Positions 1 to 8,073 of a stretch of 64,000 nt of DNA are shown one piece after another. The translations under genes and the position numbers were made by a program. Below the pieces are notes generated by a model. That model saw only the letters and a list, made by a program, of their open reading frames with translations. It was not told the DNA's origin and ran no database searches. This stretch comes from Deltaproteobacteria bacterium (GTDB lineage Bacteria; Myxococcota_A; UBA9160; UBA4427). Position 1 is the first letter of the stretch. The number at the start of each line of letters is the position of its first letter. Location: assembly GCA_002691205.1 (NCBI GenBank), contig NZHD01000116.1:1-64000 (forward strand). The letters run 5' to 3'.

Positions 1-134
1 AGAGACAATTCTTCGCGCATGTATCGCCCCTGAGGCGTATCCCAGTTGTGATGATGCGGATCGCAAATCAGTTGCTCGGGATCGAGGGGTTCCTCCTCTC
101 CAGAATCAAGCCACCTTCGGTCAAGCAAGCTCAT
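1..134 (-). CDS. Amidohydrolase-family protein, N-terminal fragment
   Basis: This is the start of a minus-strand gene that runs off the left edge of the window; only 44 codons are visible. They begin with ATG at 134, preceded by a GGGAG ribosome site. Residues around 29-38 read DPHHHNWDTP, which resembles the metal-binding N-terminus of the amidohydrolase-2 family of TIM-barrel hydrolases (typically DxHxHxWD). The family includes decarboxylases and lactonases, so substrate cannot be inferred from the fragment. It lies 50 bases downstream of the Sec-containing glutathione peroxidase on the same strand and may be cotranscribed with it. Confidence 0.7.
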   Translation of the reverse strand, partial: MSLLDRRWLDSGEEEPLDPEQLICDPHHHNWDTPQGRYMREELS

Positions 135-184
135 TCAGGCTCCCAAATTTCATATCTTCCCGAAACCGGGAGCCAACGAATGAA

Positions 185-664
185 CTAAACGAAGTCGCCC
201 AACTGTGCCGCGATCTCTTCTGGCGTTACGGTGGGCTCAAACCGGGCCAGGACTTGCCCATCTCTTCCCACGAGAAACTTCGTAAAGTTCCACGCGATGT
301 CTTCCGAACCATCCGGCGTTGGATGCCCCGCCTTGAGAAACGCATATAAATCGCATGCGCCTTCTCCATTGACTTCCACCTTTGAAAACATAGGGAAGTC
401 AGCCCCATAGTTTGAATCTACAAAGGCTTTAATCTCAGCGTCTGAACCTGGTTCTTGCTTGCCAAACTGATTGCAGGGGAAACCTAAAACGGTCAATCCC
501 TCGTCCTGATTTTCTTCATAAAGGGTACGCAGACCTGCGTACTGAGGCGTCAGTCCTCAAGCACTTGCAACATTCACCACCAAACAAAGCTGGCCTTCAT
601 ACTGTGAAAGGTCGACTTGCTCGCCGGTGATTGAAGTCATCGAAAAATCATACAGGCTAGCCAT
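185..664 (-). CDS. Selenocysteine-containing glutathione peroxidase
   Basis: This is a 159-residue glutathione peroxidase read through one in-frame UGA (559-557), which encodes Sec36. The context NVASA-U-GLTPQY puts Sec exactly where GPx enzymes have catalytic Sec or Cys. Other tetrad residues are present: Gln70 (in FGKQEP), Trp125 and Asn126 (WNFTKF). The FPCNQFG motif is at 62-68. The start is ATG 664, with AAGGAG eight bases upstream; the stop is TAG at 185. Reading frame and family similarity are intact on both sides of the UGA, which argues against a pseudogene. The enzyme reduces peroxides using glutathione or thioredoxin; the short monomer form resembles bacterial and GPx4-type enzymes, for which thioredoxin is a common reductant. 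No signal peptide is seen, so it should be cytoplasmic. A standard gene caller would report only the last 103 residues. Confidence 0.93.
525..542 (-). promoter_or_regulatory. Bacterial SECIS element in the GPx coding region
   Basis: On the minus strand the 18-base sequence GTACGCAGGTCTGCGTAC forms a 7-bp stem (GUACGCA/UGCGUAC) with loop GGUC. The loop starts 22 nt after the UGA, inside the 16-37 nt window known for bacterial SECIS elements. The apical GCAGGUCUGC is the same as I recall for the E. coli fdhF SECIS, which SelB binds. The hairpin lies within codons and must satisfy both protein and RNA constraints. Confidence 0.88.
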
Positions 665-788
665 TGATCTTCTCCTTGACTGAGTTTGGTGAGAGTGTAG
701 CACTAAATTCTTGACTGCTTTGGCTTCCCCTTGGCCACTCAGCCTTCACAAATGCCCCCCACATAGGGTCACGTCTCGCTTCACCGAC

Positions 789-1433
789 TTAAAAAGACTG
801 GATTTCAGCCGGCAAATGGCGACGAACACGCCCAAGTTTCTCCCCACGATCAAGAAGCTCAACGACTCGCTTAAGAGGACGAGAAAACACAGACGAGAAG
901 ACCATGGAACCTTCTTCAACATCGGGCCAATGGGCCAAACTCGGCGGCCAATCCGTGCAAAATTCGCTCCGCAAAAGGGGCGTATTGCCTCGAGGATCAA
1001 GCGCCACCCAACGAAGGATCTCCGAAAACCAGCTCACTACAAAACCGTGAAGGGCATACCCCGAAGCCGTCTTGTCGTCTCGAATTCTTTGATAGCCAAA
1101 GCCAGCCGGCACACCTCGAGCGCGAAGCAGAGCCGCGAGAAGATGACTCTTCGCATAAGAAAGGCCTGTTCCAGCCTGGAGCACTTCACTGGCATTGCAA
1201 GGCAGTGCGTCGGTCTCCACGTCCAGTGATTGACTGATCTCATCTCGAACAAAGATAAAGACGGCTTCAATTTGTTCGGATCCGCCCCGGACCCCCTCAA
1301 CGAGAGTTCGAGCGCAATCCATGACGGCTGGAGTCTGCCAATCAACAACAATGGTATCTTCGAGATACCGATCGAATCCAGGATGGTCCGGTTCCCACTC
1401 CGAGAAATGTAGGGCAAAAACCTGCTCACTCAC
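789..1433 (-). CDS. Transglutaminase-like superfamily protein with Ser at the usual Cys position
   Basis: This is a 214-residue protein from GTG 1433, with a GGGGAGG ribosome site upstream. It matches the transglutaminase-like fold: a helix segment reading GLSYAKSHLLAALLRARG, then an HG pair (YALHGFV) and a downstream DPRGN, corresponding to the Cys, His and Asp elements of the family. The residue normally Cys (family pattern GxCxxKSxLLAALLRA) is Ser here, encoded by TCT. Either the protein is a non-catalytic member or Ser replaces the nucleophile. No signal peptide is visible. It is divergent from the rhomboid gene, with a palindrome in the shared upstream region. The plus-strand open frame across it has no family resemblance and is a shadow. 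Confidence 0.72.
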   Translation of the reverse strand: MSEQVFALHFSEWEPDHPGFDRYLEDTIVVDWQTPAVMDCARTLVEGVRGGSEQIEAVFIFVRDEISQSLDVETDALPCNASEVLQAGTGLSYAKSHLLAALLRARGVPAGFGYQRIRDDKTASGYALHGFVVSWFSEILRWVALDPRGNTPLLRSEFCTDWPPSLAHWPDVEEGSMVFSSVFSRPLKRVVELLDRGEKLGRVRRHLPAEIQSF

Positions 1434-1448
1434 GTTCTCAACCTCCCC

Positions 1449-1462
1449 TCAGGTGAACCTGA
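1449..1462. promoter_or_regulatory. Perfect palindrome, candidate operator
   Basis: TCAGGTGAACCTGA is a perfect 6+2+6 inverted repeat. It lies between the divergent transglutaminase-like gene (start 1433) and the rhomboid gene (start 1536), just upstream of the ribosome site of the former. Its size and position fit a dimeric repressor site such as those of TetR or GntR proteins. No regulator gene is adjacent. Confidence 0.35.
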
Positions 1463-1535
1463 GTTCTGTGTATACCATGTTTAAAGACACCTCTACTGAT
1501 TCTCATCCTTAAGACCCGCCCTTTGGCTTGGTAGA

Positions 1536-2468
1536 ATGATCTTTAAAAGCGTACTCTCACGACTATATGATCCGCGCGATAAAAAGCTTAACAACGTGAG
1601 CACACAGTCCCCCTTACTTGTACCCGGCGGGCGTAAACTGGCTGAGGAATGGGCTCTTCTTCTGGCCTCTCAAGCCATCGAATGTGAGGTCTGCCTCCGC
1701 GAGGAAGGCCTTGCTCTGCTCATCGAGGATTCGGAACGCCCGAGGGCCCTCAAAGCCATCGCGCTCTACCAGGCGGAGAACCCACCCGAAAAAGAAGAGC
1801 CCGATGAAGAAGAACTCGCGGGCCCTGGCTTTTCGGGCGTGGCTATTGCCCTCTCCCTCCTCGCCCTCTTTGCCCTGGTTGGAGGCCGTGAAAGCGGGCA
1901 CCCCATCTTCACTCTCGGCCACGCCGACTCAGCTCGGATTCTGGCCGGACAATGGTGGAGGACCATCACGGCCTTGTTTCTCCACGCCGACCTTAGTCAT
2001 GTTGTTGGAAATGCACTTTTCGGCGTCTATTTCATCACGGCCGTTACGCGCACTTACGGCGACGGTTTTGGCTTGCTTTTGGTCTTGCTCTCGGGTGCGC
2101 TCGGCAATGGATTCAATGCCCTATTCCATGGCGATGGGCATCACTCCATCGGCGCCTCCACGGCGGTCTTTGGTGCCATCGGCCTCTTAGTGGGTTCGGC
2201 TCTGCTTCGCCGCAGACAGGCCGGCATGAGGGGGGCACAATTCATAGTGCCTCTAGGTGCGGGCCTGGGCCTTTTGGCCATGCTGGGGGTCACGGGAGCC
2301 CGCGTGGACCTCTGGGCTCATGCCTATGGACTGCTGGCTGGGGCTATCCTCGGCCTCATCGCGCGGCTGGCACTCCCCGAACGCCCCGAGCGTGTAGCTC
2401 AATGGGCCAGTGGAGCCATTGCAATCATAGGGGCCGGACTGGCATGGAAAATGGCTATCACGGGATAA
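1536..2468 (+). CDS. Rhomboid-family intramembrane serine protease with N-terminal cytosolic domain
   Basis: This is a 310-residue protein. Residues 100-310 contain about six hydrophobic segments and the rhomboid motifs: WWRTITALFLHAD (140-152), the conserved His/Asn helix (H150, H155, N159), the catalytic serine in GASTAVFG (Ser208) and the catalytic histidine His262 in WAHAYG. Rhomboids cleave transmembrane helices of substrate proteins within the inner membrane. Residues 25-85 form a small soluble alpha/beta domain resembling DUF2007-type domains, followed by an acidic linker (KEEPDEEE). The start is uncertain: ATG 1536 gives the longest form, but GTG 1596 would begin directly before the soluble domain. 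The substrate is unknown. Confidence 0.85.
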   Translation: MIFKSVLSRLYDPRDKKLNNVSTQSPLLVPGGRKLAEEWALLLASQAIECEVCLREEGLALLIEDSERPRALKAIALYQAENPPEKEEPDEEELAGPGFSGVAIALSLLALFALVGGRESGHPIFTLGHADSARILAGQWWRTITALFLHADLSHVVGNALFGVYFITAVTRTYGDGFGLLLVLLSGALGNGFNALFHGDGHHSIGASTAVFGAIGLLVGSALLRRRQAGMRGAQFIVPLGAGLGLLAMLGVTGARVDLWAHAYGLLAGAILGLIARLALPERPERVAQWASGAIAIIGAGLAWKMAITG

Positions 2469-2487
2469 TCCCCCAGGAGAAATGATC

Positions 2488-2745
2488 ATGAGTGACCGAG
2501 ACTCGGATAAAAAAGAAGAACCGATCTGGATCTCCCATAAAGATCTCAAACCCGAAACCCTAAAGAACCTGGCGGAGGAATTCGTCACCCGTGACGGGAC
2601 CGACTACGGAGCGACTGAAAAGACGCTTGATCAGAAAGTAGAAGGTCTTATGAATCAGCTCAAAAAAGGCGAAGCCCGGATTTGCTTTGAAGCCACCACC
2701 GGAAGCGTCCACATTGTGGCTCGAAAAAGCTTAAGTCGGAGCTGA
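2488..2745 (+). CDS. yheU: YheU/UPF0270 family small protein
   Basis: This is an 85-residue protein similar in layout to E. coli YheU (UPF0270). Diagnostic stretches are the LKPETLKNLAEEFVTRDGTDYG region, then EKTLDQKVEGLMNQLKKGEA, followed by a beta hairpin. The function of the family is not established. The start ATG 2488 is preferred over ATG 2482 because AGGAGA at 2475-2480 is 7 bases away from it rather than 1. It follows the rhomboid gene by 19 bases, probably in the same transcript. Its 3' end overlaps by 15 bases with the convergent methyltransferase gene. Confidence 0.82.
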   Translation: MSDRDSDKKEEPIWISHKDLKPETLKNLAEEFVTRDGTDYGATEKTLDQKVEGLMNQLKKGEARICFEATTGSVHIVARKSLSRS

Positions 2746-3456
2746 GACGTCCACCCAATCGCGATCCGAAGTCGACAACGGCTCAAAAAACGCATCCCAT
2801 GGCGCCAACTCACTCAAAGGGAGAGGCGAATAACCCGCAGGAAGCTCTGAGTTCAAAACAAAAAAAGCATTCGGCGCATAACTTTCGGAATGAACCAGGG
2901 TGTATCCCTTTTCTTTTCCAAGCGCATTAAACGCCGCGAGACTCGCTCCGTGATACGTGGAACGATCCCAGGTTCGCTCCGCTTCGTAAGGCACCGTGAA
3001 GGCTTGGTCTACGCCAAAGAAAATATTGTACTCGACGACCACCACTCGAGGCACAAACCCCTCGAGCGCCTTCCAAACCCAGTAATCGTTTCCATCAATA
3101 TCAATGGAGAGGAAATCAAAAAGCGGAGGAACCTCGTATTTTCGAAAAAGCTGATTAATGTTCTCAGCCGAGACAAACTCACGCTGAACCAGTTCGCCAT
3201 CCGCCTTCTCGCTCCCCTCCATGAGTAGCCCCGACCATCCGTGATCAAGGCGAAGGTGAGCCGTATTTGAGAGGGCGAGTCCATCAGCCGCACCAAACTC
3301 AACGAAAAACTGATTCTTGACGCCGATCACATCAAAGAGACGCCTCAATACCCCATCTTCACCTGACTGCGAATATACGCGCTGCTCATAGTCCTTGAGA
3401 TCATCTAGCAAGCCAATGTTCCTCTCTTGATGGCATCCTCGCGAGTGCCCATCCAT
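2731..3456 (-). CDS. FkbM-like SAM-dependent methyltransferase
   Basis: This protein has up to 241 residues. The segment FFVEFGAADGLALSNT is a SAM-binding motif I of the FkbM type, and LFDFLSIDIDGNDYWVW corresponds to the family's conserved acidic motif. The N-terminal YSQSGEDGVLRRLF is also typical of FkbM-domain proteins linked to surface polysaccharides. The acceptor substrate is not evident. The start is uncertain: ATG 3456 gives 241 residues, but TTG 3411, nine bases after AGAGAGG, gives a form beginning LLDDLKDYEQ that better fits the domain. It converges with and overlaps the end of yheU. Confidence 0.75.
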   Translation of the reverse strand: MDGHSRGCHQERNIGLLDDLKDYEQRVYSQSGEDGVLRRLFDVIGVKNQFFVEFGAADGLALSNTAHLRLDHGWSGLLMEGSEKADGELVQREFVSAENINQLFRKYEVPPLFDFLSIDIDGNDYWVWKALEGFVPRVVVVEYNIFFGVDQAFTVPYEAERTWDRSTYHGASLAAFNALGKEKGYTLVHSESYAPNAFFVLNSELPAGYSPLPLSELAPWDAFFEPLSTSDRDWVDVSAPT

Positions 3457-3541
3457 CTTTAATTGTGAATGTTAGCAGTTCGCTCCCAAAGCTCCGAATG
3501 CATGGTAGCCTGAACGCATCCTTTCAATTGAGGAAGAGACT

Positions 3542-3820
3542 ATGTACAGCCCTAAACAACTTAAAATAGCCCGCACCGTTGTTCTCGCCGTCTGGATCTT
3601 TGCCGCCGCCTCTTTTTTCTTCCCCCTCTACTACACCGACTTCGGGGGAGTCGGGCGCACCCTCTTCGGCTTGCTCATTGCCGTACACCTCATTGAATTT
3701 CCAATCTTCATGAACACCTACCGCGAAACAGAAGGCTCACTCCTCAGCCACTTCCCTAAACACATGGCGTACGGCGTGGTCTACCACGCCGAAGTCAAGC
3801 AAAAGCTCAACCAGCCCTAA
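3542..3820 (+). CDS. Small inner-membrane protein, DUF1145-like
   Basis: This is a 92-residue protein with two clear hydrophobic helices (about residues 9-29 and 37-57) and a charged C-terminal tail. The arrangement, with a HLIEFPIF segment in the second helix, resembles DUF1145 proteins (YhhL-like), although I hold that assignment loosely. No function is known. AGGAAGAGACT directly precedes the ATG at a good spacing for a ribosome site. The gene stands alone between two minus-strand genes. Confidence 0.62.
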   Translation: MYSPKQLKIARTVVLAVWIFAAASFFFPLYYTDFGGVGRTLFGLLIAVHLIEFPIFMNTYRETEGSLLSHFPKHMAYGVVYHAEVKQKLNQP

Positions 3821-3864
3821 GCACACTCCTCTGCGCATTCAAGAGCCGGATCGATCAAGCTTGC

Positions 3865-5829
3865 TTAGGAACGACCGCGGCGACGAGCCGGACCGCGATA
3901 CCCTTTTCCATCTGACTTCCTGGGCGTCCCCTGTCCTCGGTGAGGCATCGCCCGTGAGGCTGCAGGACGCTCTCGCACCAAGCAATCCCCAGAATCGCCG
4001 ATGAGATCCTCACGTCCAGCGCGACGCAACGCTTGAACAACCAGAGCGTGATTTTCTGGCTCCCAGTACTGAAGAAGCGCCCGCTGTAGCTTTCGCTCAT
4101 TCTGGGTTCGAGCCGAATCCACAGGTTCAAGCGTCTCCGGATCAAGACCCGTGTGATACATGCAAGTCGCGATATCCATGGGCGCGGGGATAAAATCTTG
4201 AACCTGCCTTGGGCGGTAACCCTTCCGCTTGAGATAGAGAGCCAGTTCGATCATTTCGTCAAGGCCCGACCCCGGATGGCTCGCGATGAAGTAGGGAACT
4301 AGGTATTGCTCCTTGCCAGCCGCCTTTGACGCATCTTTAAACCCCTGCGCAAAGCGGTCAAAGCTATTCCCACCCGGCTTCTTCATTTTTCTCAAAACGC
4401 CTTCAGCCACATGCTCAGGGGCGACCTTCAAGTGTCCACCCACGTGATGTTCGGCCAACTCAGCCAGATACTCCGGCTCATCGGCCGCGAGATCCATGCG
4501 AATCCCAGAGGCGACGTTCACCTTCTTGACGCCAGGCAACGACCGACTCTCCCGCATCAACTTGCGCAACTCAGAGTGATCTGTTCCTAAGAGCTTACAG
4601 ACCTTCGGATGCACGCAAGAAAGCCTCCGACACTGGGCCTCCACTTCAGGCTTGCTGCACTTCATCCGGTACATATTGGCTGTGGGCCCGCCAATATCGC
4701 TCACATGCCCCTTGAAACCCGGACGCTTGCTCACTGACTTGAGTTCTCGAATCACTGAGTCGTGACTTCGACTCTGCACCTGTCGGCCTTGATGCAAGGT
4801 AATCGAGCAGAAAGTGCATCCTCCAAAACACCCGCGCATGATCTGCACTGAATCCTGGATCGTCTGCCAGGCCGGAATCGGATCCCTATACGCTGGGTGA
4901 GCGCTTCGCTGATAAGGAAGTTCGTGAAGGCCGTCCAGTTCCTCCTCCGAAAGAGGCAGAGCCGGAGGGTTGATCACCAGCTTGCGAGCTCCGTACGACT
5001 GAATCAAGCGGCGGGCATTGCCAGGATTGGTCTCTCGGTGAACCAATCGAGTCGCAATGGCAAAAGCCCGTGGGTCCGAGACAACAGCGTCATAATCGGG
5101 CAGAGACACATCGCCTGAAGTCTCGATTTGAAAATCCATCTCATCCAAGGACTCGTTGGCCCCCAGTAAGTAAGCAACCCCTCTCAGATCTCGAAGGTCA
5201 CGCACACTCTCTCCTGAAGCCAAGCGCTGAGCCAAAGAGAGAATGGTCCGCTCCCCCATTCCGTAGGCCAAAAGATCCGCCTTGGAACTCACTAAATTGC
5301 TGGGCCACACCTTGTCAGACCAATAATCGTAATGGGCGACCCGTCTGAGAGAGGACTCTACGCCCCCCGTAATCACAGGAACCCCCTTGAAGGCTTCCCT
5401 GCAGCGCTGCGCGTAGACAGCAGCCGCACGGTCAGGCCGCAATCCAATCTTTCCACCCGGCGAATACGCATCCGCGTTTCGTCTCTTTCGGTTCGCCGTG
5501 TAGTGATTGATCATGGAATCCATGTTCCCGGCGCTCACTGCATAGAACAGCTTCGGCGGTCCTAGCTCGCGCCAAGCCTCTGCACTCCGCCAATCGGGTT
5601 GAGCCAAGATCGCCACCTTAAATCCATGAGATTCAAGCCAGCGGCCCAGAATCGCCGCCGCAAAGGATGGGTGATCAACATAGGCGTCTCCAGACACAAA
5701 AATAATGTCGGGAGCGCTCCAACCTCGCGACTCCATTTCAGCCTTCGAGGTCGGCAGAAAGCCGTTCTGTTCCGCCACGTTCACAGCCTTATCCTTTCCC
5801 AGAGCATTCAGCCCTACAGCGCACATCAC
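3865..5829 (-). CDS. ygiQ: YgiQ-family radical SAM protein
   Basis: This 654-residue protein matches the YgiQ family across its length. The N-terminal part (residues 25-320) includes [16 protein letters not shown] and the [11 protein letters not shown] and HYDYWSD segments typical of YgiQ. The radical SAM cluster motif is CFGGCTFC at Cys334, Cys338 and Cys341, followed by LHQGR. A basic tail (about 630-654) closes the protein. The family cleaves SAM reductively, but its substrate is not established. Length is slightly below the 700-740 residues of enterobacterial homologues, the difference being at the C-terminus. It appears to be a single-gene unit. Confidence 0.9.
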   Translation of the reverse strand: MMCAVGLNALGKDKAVNVAEQNGFLPTSKAEMESRGWSAPDIIFVSGDAYVDHPSFAAAILGRWLESHGFKVAILAQPDWRSAEAWRELGPPKLFYAVSAGNMDSMINHYTANRKRRNADAYSPGGKIGLRPDRAAAVYAQRCREAFKGVPVITGGVESSLRRVAHYDYWSDKVWPSNLVSSKADLLAYGMGERTILSLAQRLASGESVRDLRDLRGVAYLLGANESLDEMDFQIETSGDVSLPDYDAVVSDPRAFAIATRLVHRETNPGNARRLIQSYGARKLVINPPALPLSEEELDGLHELPYQRSAHPAYRDPIPAWQTIQDSVQIMRGCFGGCTFCSITLHQGRQVQSRSHDSVIRELKSVSKRPGFKGHVSDIGGPTANMYRMKCSKPEVEAQCRRLSCVHPKVCKLLGTDHSELRKLMRESRSLPGVKKVNVASGIRMDLAADEPEYLAELAEHHVGGHLKVAPEHVAEGVLRKMKKPGGNSFDRFAQGFKDASKAAGKEQYLVPYFIASHPGSGLDEMIELALYLKRKGYRPRQVQDFIPAPMDIATCMYHTGLDPETLEPVDSARTQNERKLQRALLQYWEPENHALVVQALRRAGREDLIGDSGDCLVRERPAASRAMPHRGQGTPRKSDGKGYRGPARRRGRS

Positions 5830-5890
5830 CGTTGGAGTCGAGTTTTAAACCGCGACTCCTACACTTTCGCTCAGGAAAGGCCAGCGAAAG

Positions 5891-6331
5891 CTAAGAGCCG
5901 AAACAGCCGGCCACCAGAGCAAAGGGCAGTCCAACGAGATCAAAAGGGACTGTTCCCAATAGGCTAAAGCCCCTCGCGGTACCCGAGATATCTTCATGGA
6001 AAAGACCTCTTGAAAGGCCAAAAAAATAGGCGGTATCGTAATGCCAAGGTGGATGAGGGACGTCAAGCTTGGGGTACCCTTCGCCTTTAGCCTCTGGGGC
6101 CACGAACGGTGCATCAGAAACGCTGGACGAGGGTTTCACCGGCGGCGCCAGCATGGCCTCGGCTCCTTTTAGAACCTCCTTGACCTGAGCTTCGGACCCG
6201 TCCTCGGGATTCACTCGCCAGTCGGTCTGCTCCGTCTCACCCAAGGCCGGAAAAGCAAAGAACGAACAAGCCGCCGCCATAGCAATACAGGTAGCAAGCC
6301 GATGCCAAGGCGTTCTTTTGGCCGATTTCAT
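5891..6331 (-). CDS. Secreted small protein of unknown function
   Basis: This is a 146-residue protein with a typical signal peptide (MKSAKRTPWH, then a hydrophobic stretch ending FFAFPALGE, cleavage after ALG). The mature part has a Pro-rich middle and a conserved-looking C-terminus, YFFGLSRGLFHED followed by PFDLVGLPFALVAGCFG. The latter is amphipathic to hydrophobic and may associate with the outer membrane. Start ATG 6331 is chosen because AAAAGGAGG lies upstream at optimal distance; the in-frame ATG 60 bases further upstream has no such site and would precede the signal peptide. I do not recognise the family. Confidence 0.65.
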   Translation of the reverse strand: MKSAKRTPWHRLATCIAMAAACSFFAFPALGETEQTDWRVNPEDGSEAQVKEVLKGAEAMLAPPVKPSSSVSDAPFVAPEAKGEGYPKLDVPHPPWHYDTAYFFGLSRGLFHEDISGTARGFSLLGTVPFDLVGLPFALVAGCFGS

Positions 6332-6448
6332 GTGGATCCCTCCTTTTGCGATTTTACCGACGGGATAGAATCGCTTTTCACACCCCTGCACACTAAAACA
6401 GATCGGTCCATCCAGCCCCCCCAGCCCCTAATCCTCATCCGAGCCCGA

Positions 6449-7336
6449 TTAGCCCAGCGCTTGAAAACGCTGAAAAGCCCACGTCCCGCTCTCCTCTTCC
6501 TGAATGTGCTCGCTCTTAAGGCTAAGCCCGGCGGCCGCCCTCGCCGCAGCATTCGGCCAAAGACCGCTCATCACTGCCTTAGGCAGACTCACCGCCAAAT
6601 ACACAGAAAGCATCCATTCTTGGATCCACCCCGGCCGTCGATAGAGGCTCCCCGCCGTACTGGGTCCAACCTCTAAAGAAATTGTGCCCACGTCGGTTCG
6701 GGCTCGCAAAAACTGGAGGAGCGACTGAAGAGAGGGCGCCGAGTCGGGAATGACTCTCACACCCGGCGGCCGCGATGCAACCATCTCGCTGGCAGCCGCA
6801 TCCGTACCCATAAAAAGGGATACGGAAGAAACCCCTCCAAAAATCGGATGATCCCAATCCAGATCTTGCCCGGAGGTTAAAATCAAAATCTCTGCAGGAG
6901 TCCTTCGCCTGAGTTGATCATGCCGCCAGGCCGCCAGATTAAGATCTGCGGCCTCGCTTAATCGGTACTGCAAATCAGGCTCTTGGCGTAAGATTTTCCC
7001 TGTCGTGACCACCACGTCCGCCCGCGCTCGAGCCAAACCTAAGACAAATTCGTCCGTTGAACTTCTTGGCGCGGAGGGCCCGATGCGAATTCCGTGCAGA
7101 TCGCTGTCAGCATCCTCCCAGCCCGAAGAGACTTGAACCACACCCGCATCAGCGACCAAATTCTCGCCGTAGATTTCTTGAACTCGATCGGCCACCGCCC
7201 TCGTCGTCATAGAATCCCTCTGCTCCGGCCCTGATGGGCGAAAGCGGTAGACTCCCGCTGCGGGACTTCCGCCGAGTCGATGCTTAAAAGCTGAATCGCC
7301 CAAATCCCGAAAGAAAGGCTCAACCATCGGGGCCAT
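6449..7336 (-). CDS. RibD C-terminal / dihydrofolate-reductase-like protein
   Basis: This 295-residue protein resembles the RibD C-terminal (bacterial DHFR-like) fold. It has the substrate-side segment RADVVVTTGKILRQEP, found in such reductases, and near the C-terminus GTISLEVGPSTAGSLY, matching the EGGPxLxGxLL nucleotide-site motif. Riboflavin-pathway reductases and stand-alone RibD-C proteins share this fold. There is no deaminase domain and no rib gene nearby, so a riboflavin role is not shown. It is preceded by GGAG five bases before ATG 7336 and is divergent from the membrane protein at 7400. Confidence 0.66.
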   Translation of the reverse strand: MAPMVEPFFRDLGDSAFKHRLGGSPAAGVYRFRPSGPEQRDSMTTRAVADRVQEIYGENLVADAGVVQVSSGWEDADSDLHGIRIGPSAPRSSTDEFVLGLARARADVVVTTGKILRQEPDLQYRLSEAADLNLAAWRHDQLRRRTPAEILILTSGQDLDWDHPIFGGVSSVSLFMGTDAAASEMVASRPPGVRVIPDSAPSLQSLLQFLRARTDVGTISLEVGPSTAGSLYRRPGWIQEWMLSVYLAVSLPKAVMSGLWPNAAARAAAGLSLKSEHIQEEESGTWAFQRFQALG

Positions 7337-7399
7337 CGAGCTCCAAGAGAAAATAATAAGGCGGTCTTTTCGAAGATCATACGCATGGGAGGCAATTCT

Positions 7400-8023
7400 A
7401 TGGAAGCCGGCATTCTGAGCAAGTCACTCACTGGCCTGCTTTTCGCAAGCACGCTCGTCTACCTTGTTTTTCTGAGGGCTTGGCGAATCCGCAGGCTCTG
7501 GGAACGGAGAGTCTCGTCCGTCGACGGGCTCTTCCTCACGGCTCTAGCCATGGGCCTAGCGGCCATCTACGCCGAAAGCCCATTTCAAAACCTTTCTGTT
7601 CTATTGATCGAGTATACGGGCCTCCCCGAAACTGTCTTGCAAATCGACATGCAGATCGAATTCATCAAACAACTGCCCCAGGAGGTCTGGAACGACCTGG
7701 TCATGCGCTTCGGATGGGACGAGCCCGCCCCTCTTCCAGCCCCTCCAACCGAACCCTTCGGATGGGTTTCTGCAGCACTTCTTCCCGCCGTCGCCGTAGC
7801 CGTGGAAGTAATGCTCAGAACGCTCGTCTACTGGAGCAGCTTCCTCTTGATTGCAGTCTGCTTCGCTCTTCGGCTTGCCGTAGGCGTAACCCGAGGCGTC
7901 CGCAATTGGAGTTCTTCTCGCTCAGAAGACGAGATGGACGAGCAATTGGCGAAACTCCAAGAAAAAGTCGCTATTCTTGAGAGGCGATTACAGCCCTTGA
8001 GTTCCTCAAGCCCGGTGCAGTAA
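7400..8023 (+). CDS. Membrane protein of unknown function with C-terminal coiled coil
   Basis: This is a 207-residue protein with hydrophobic helices near the N-terminus (about residues 5-24), around 45-60 and around 125-165, a Pro-rich loop between them and a short C-terminal coiled coil (MDEQLAKLQEKVAILERRL). Start ATG 7400 is preferred over ATG 7385 because GGGAGG (7386-7391) lies 8 bases before it. I recognise no family. It is 50 bases upstream of the SelW-like gene on the same strand and may be cotranscribed with it. Confidence 0.6.
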   Translation: MEAGILSKSLTGLLFASTLVYLVFLRAWRIRRLWERRVSSVDGLFLTALAMGLAAIYAESPFQNLSVLLIEYTGLPETVLQIDMQIEFIKQLPQEVWNDLVMRFGWDEPAPLPAPPTEPFGWVSAALLPAVAVAVEVMLRTLVYWSSFLLIAVCFALRLAVGVTRGVRNWSSSRSEDEMDEQLAKLQEKVAILERRLQPLSSSSPVQ

Positions 8024-8073
8024 AGGGCCCCCTCTTATTCCCACATCGAAATGCAAAACAAGGAAAGCTGACA

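Noticed and set aside
185-664. Frameshifted or truncated GPx pseudogene
   Set aside because: Similarity is in one frame on both sides of a single UGA, exactly at the catalytic residue, with a SECIS-like hairpin at the right distance and normal ribosome site. A random nonsense mutation would not give this.
711-1229. Plus-strand frame of 172 codons
   Set aside because: It lies opposite the transglutaminase-like gene, is Lys/Arg/Thr-rich without domain resemblance, and has no ribosome site.
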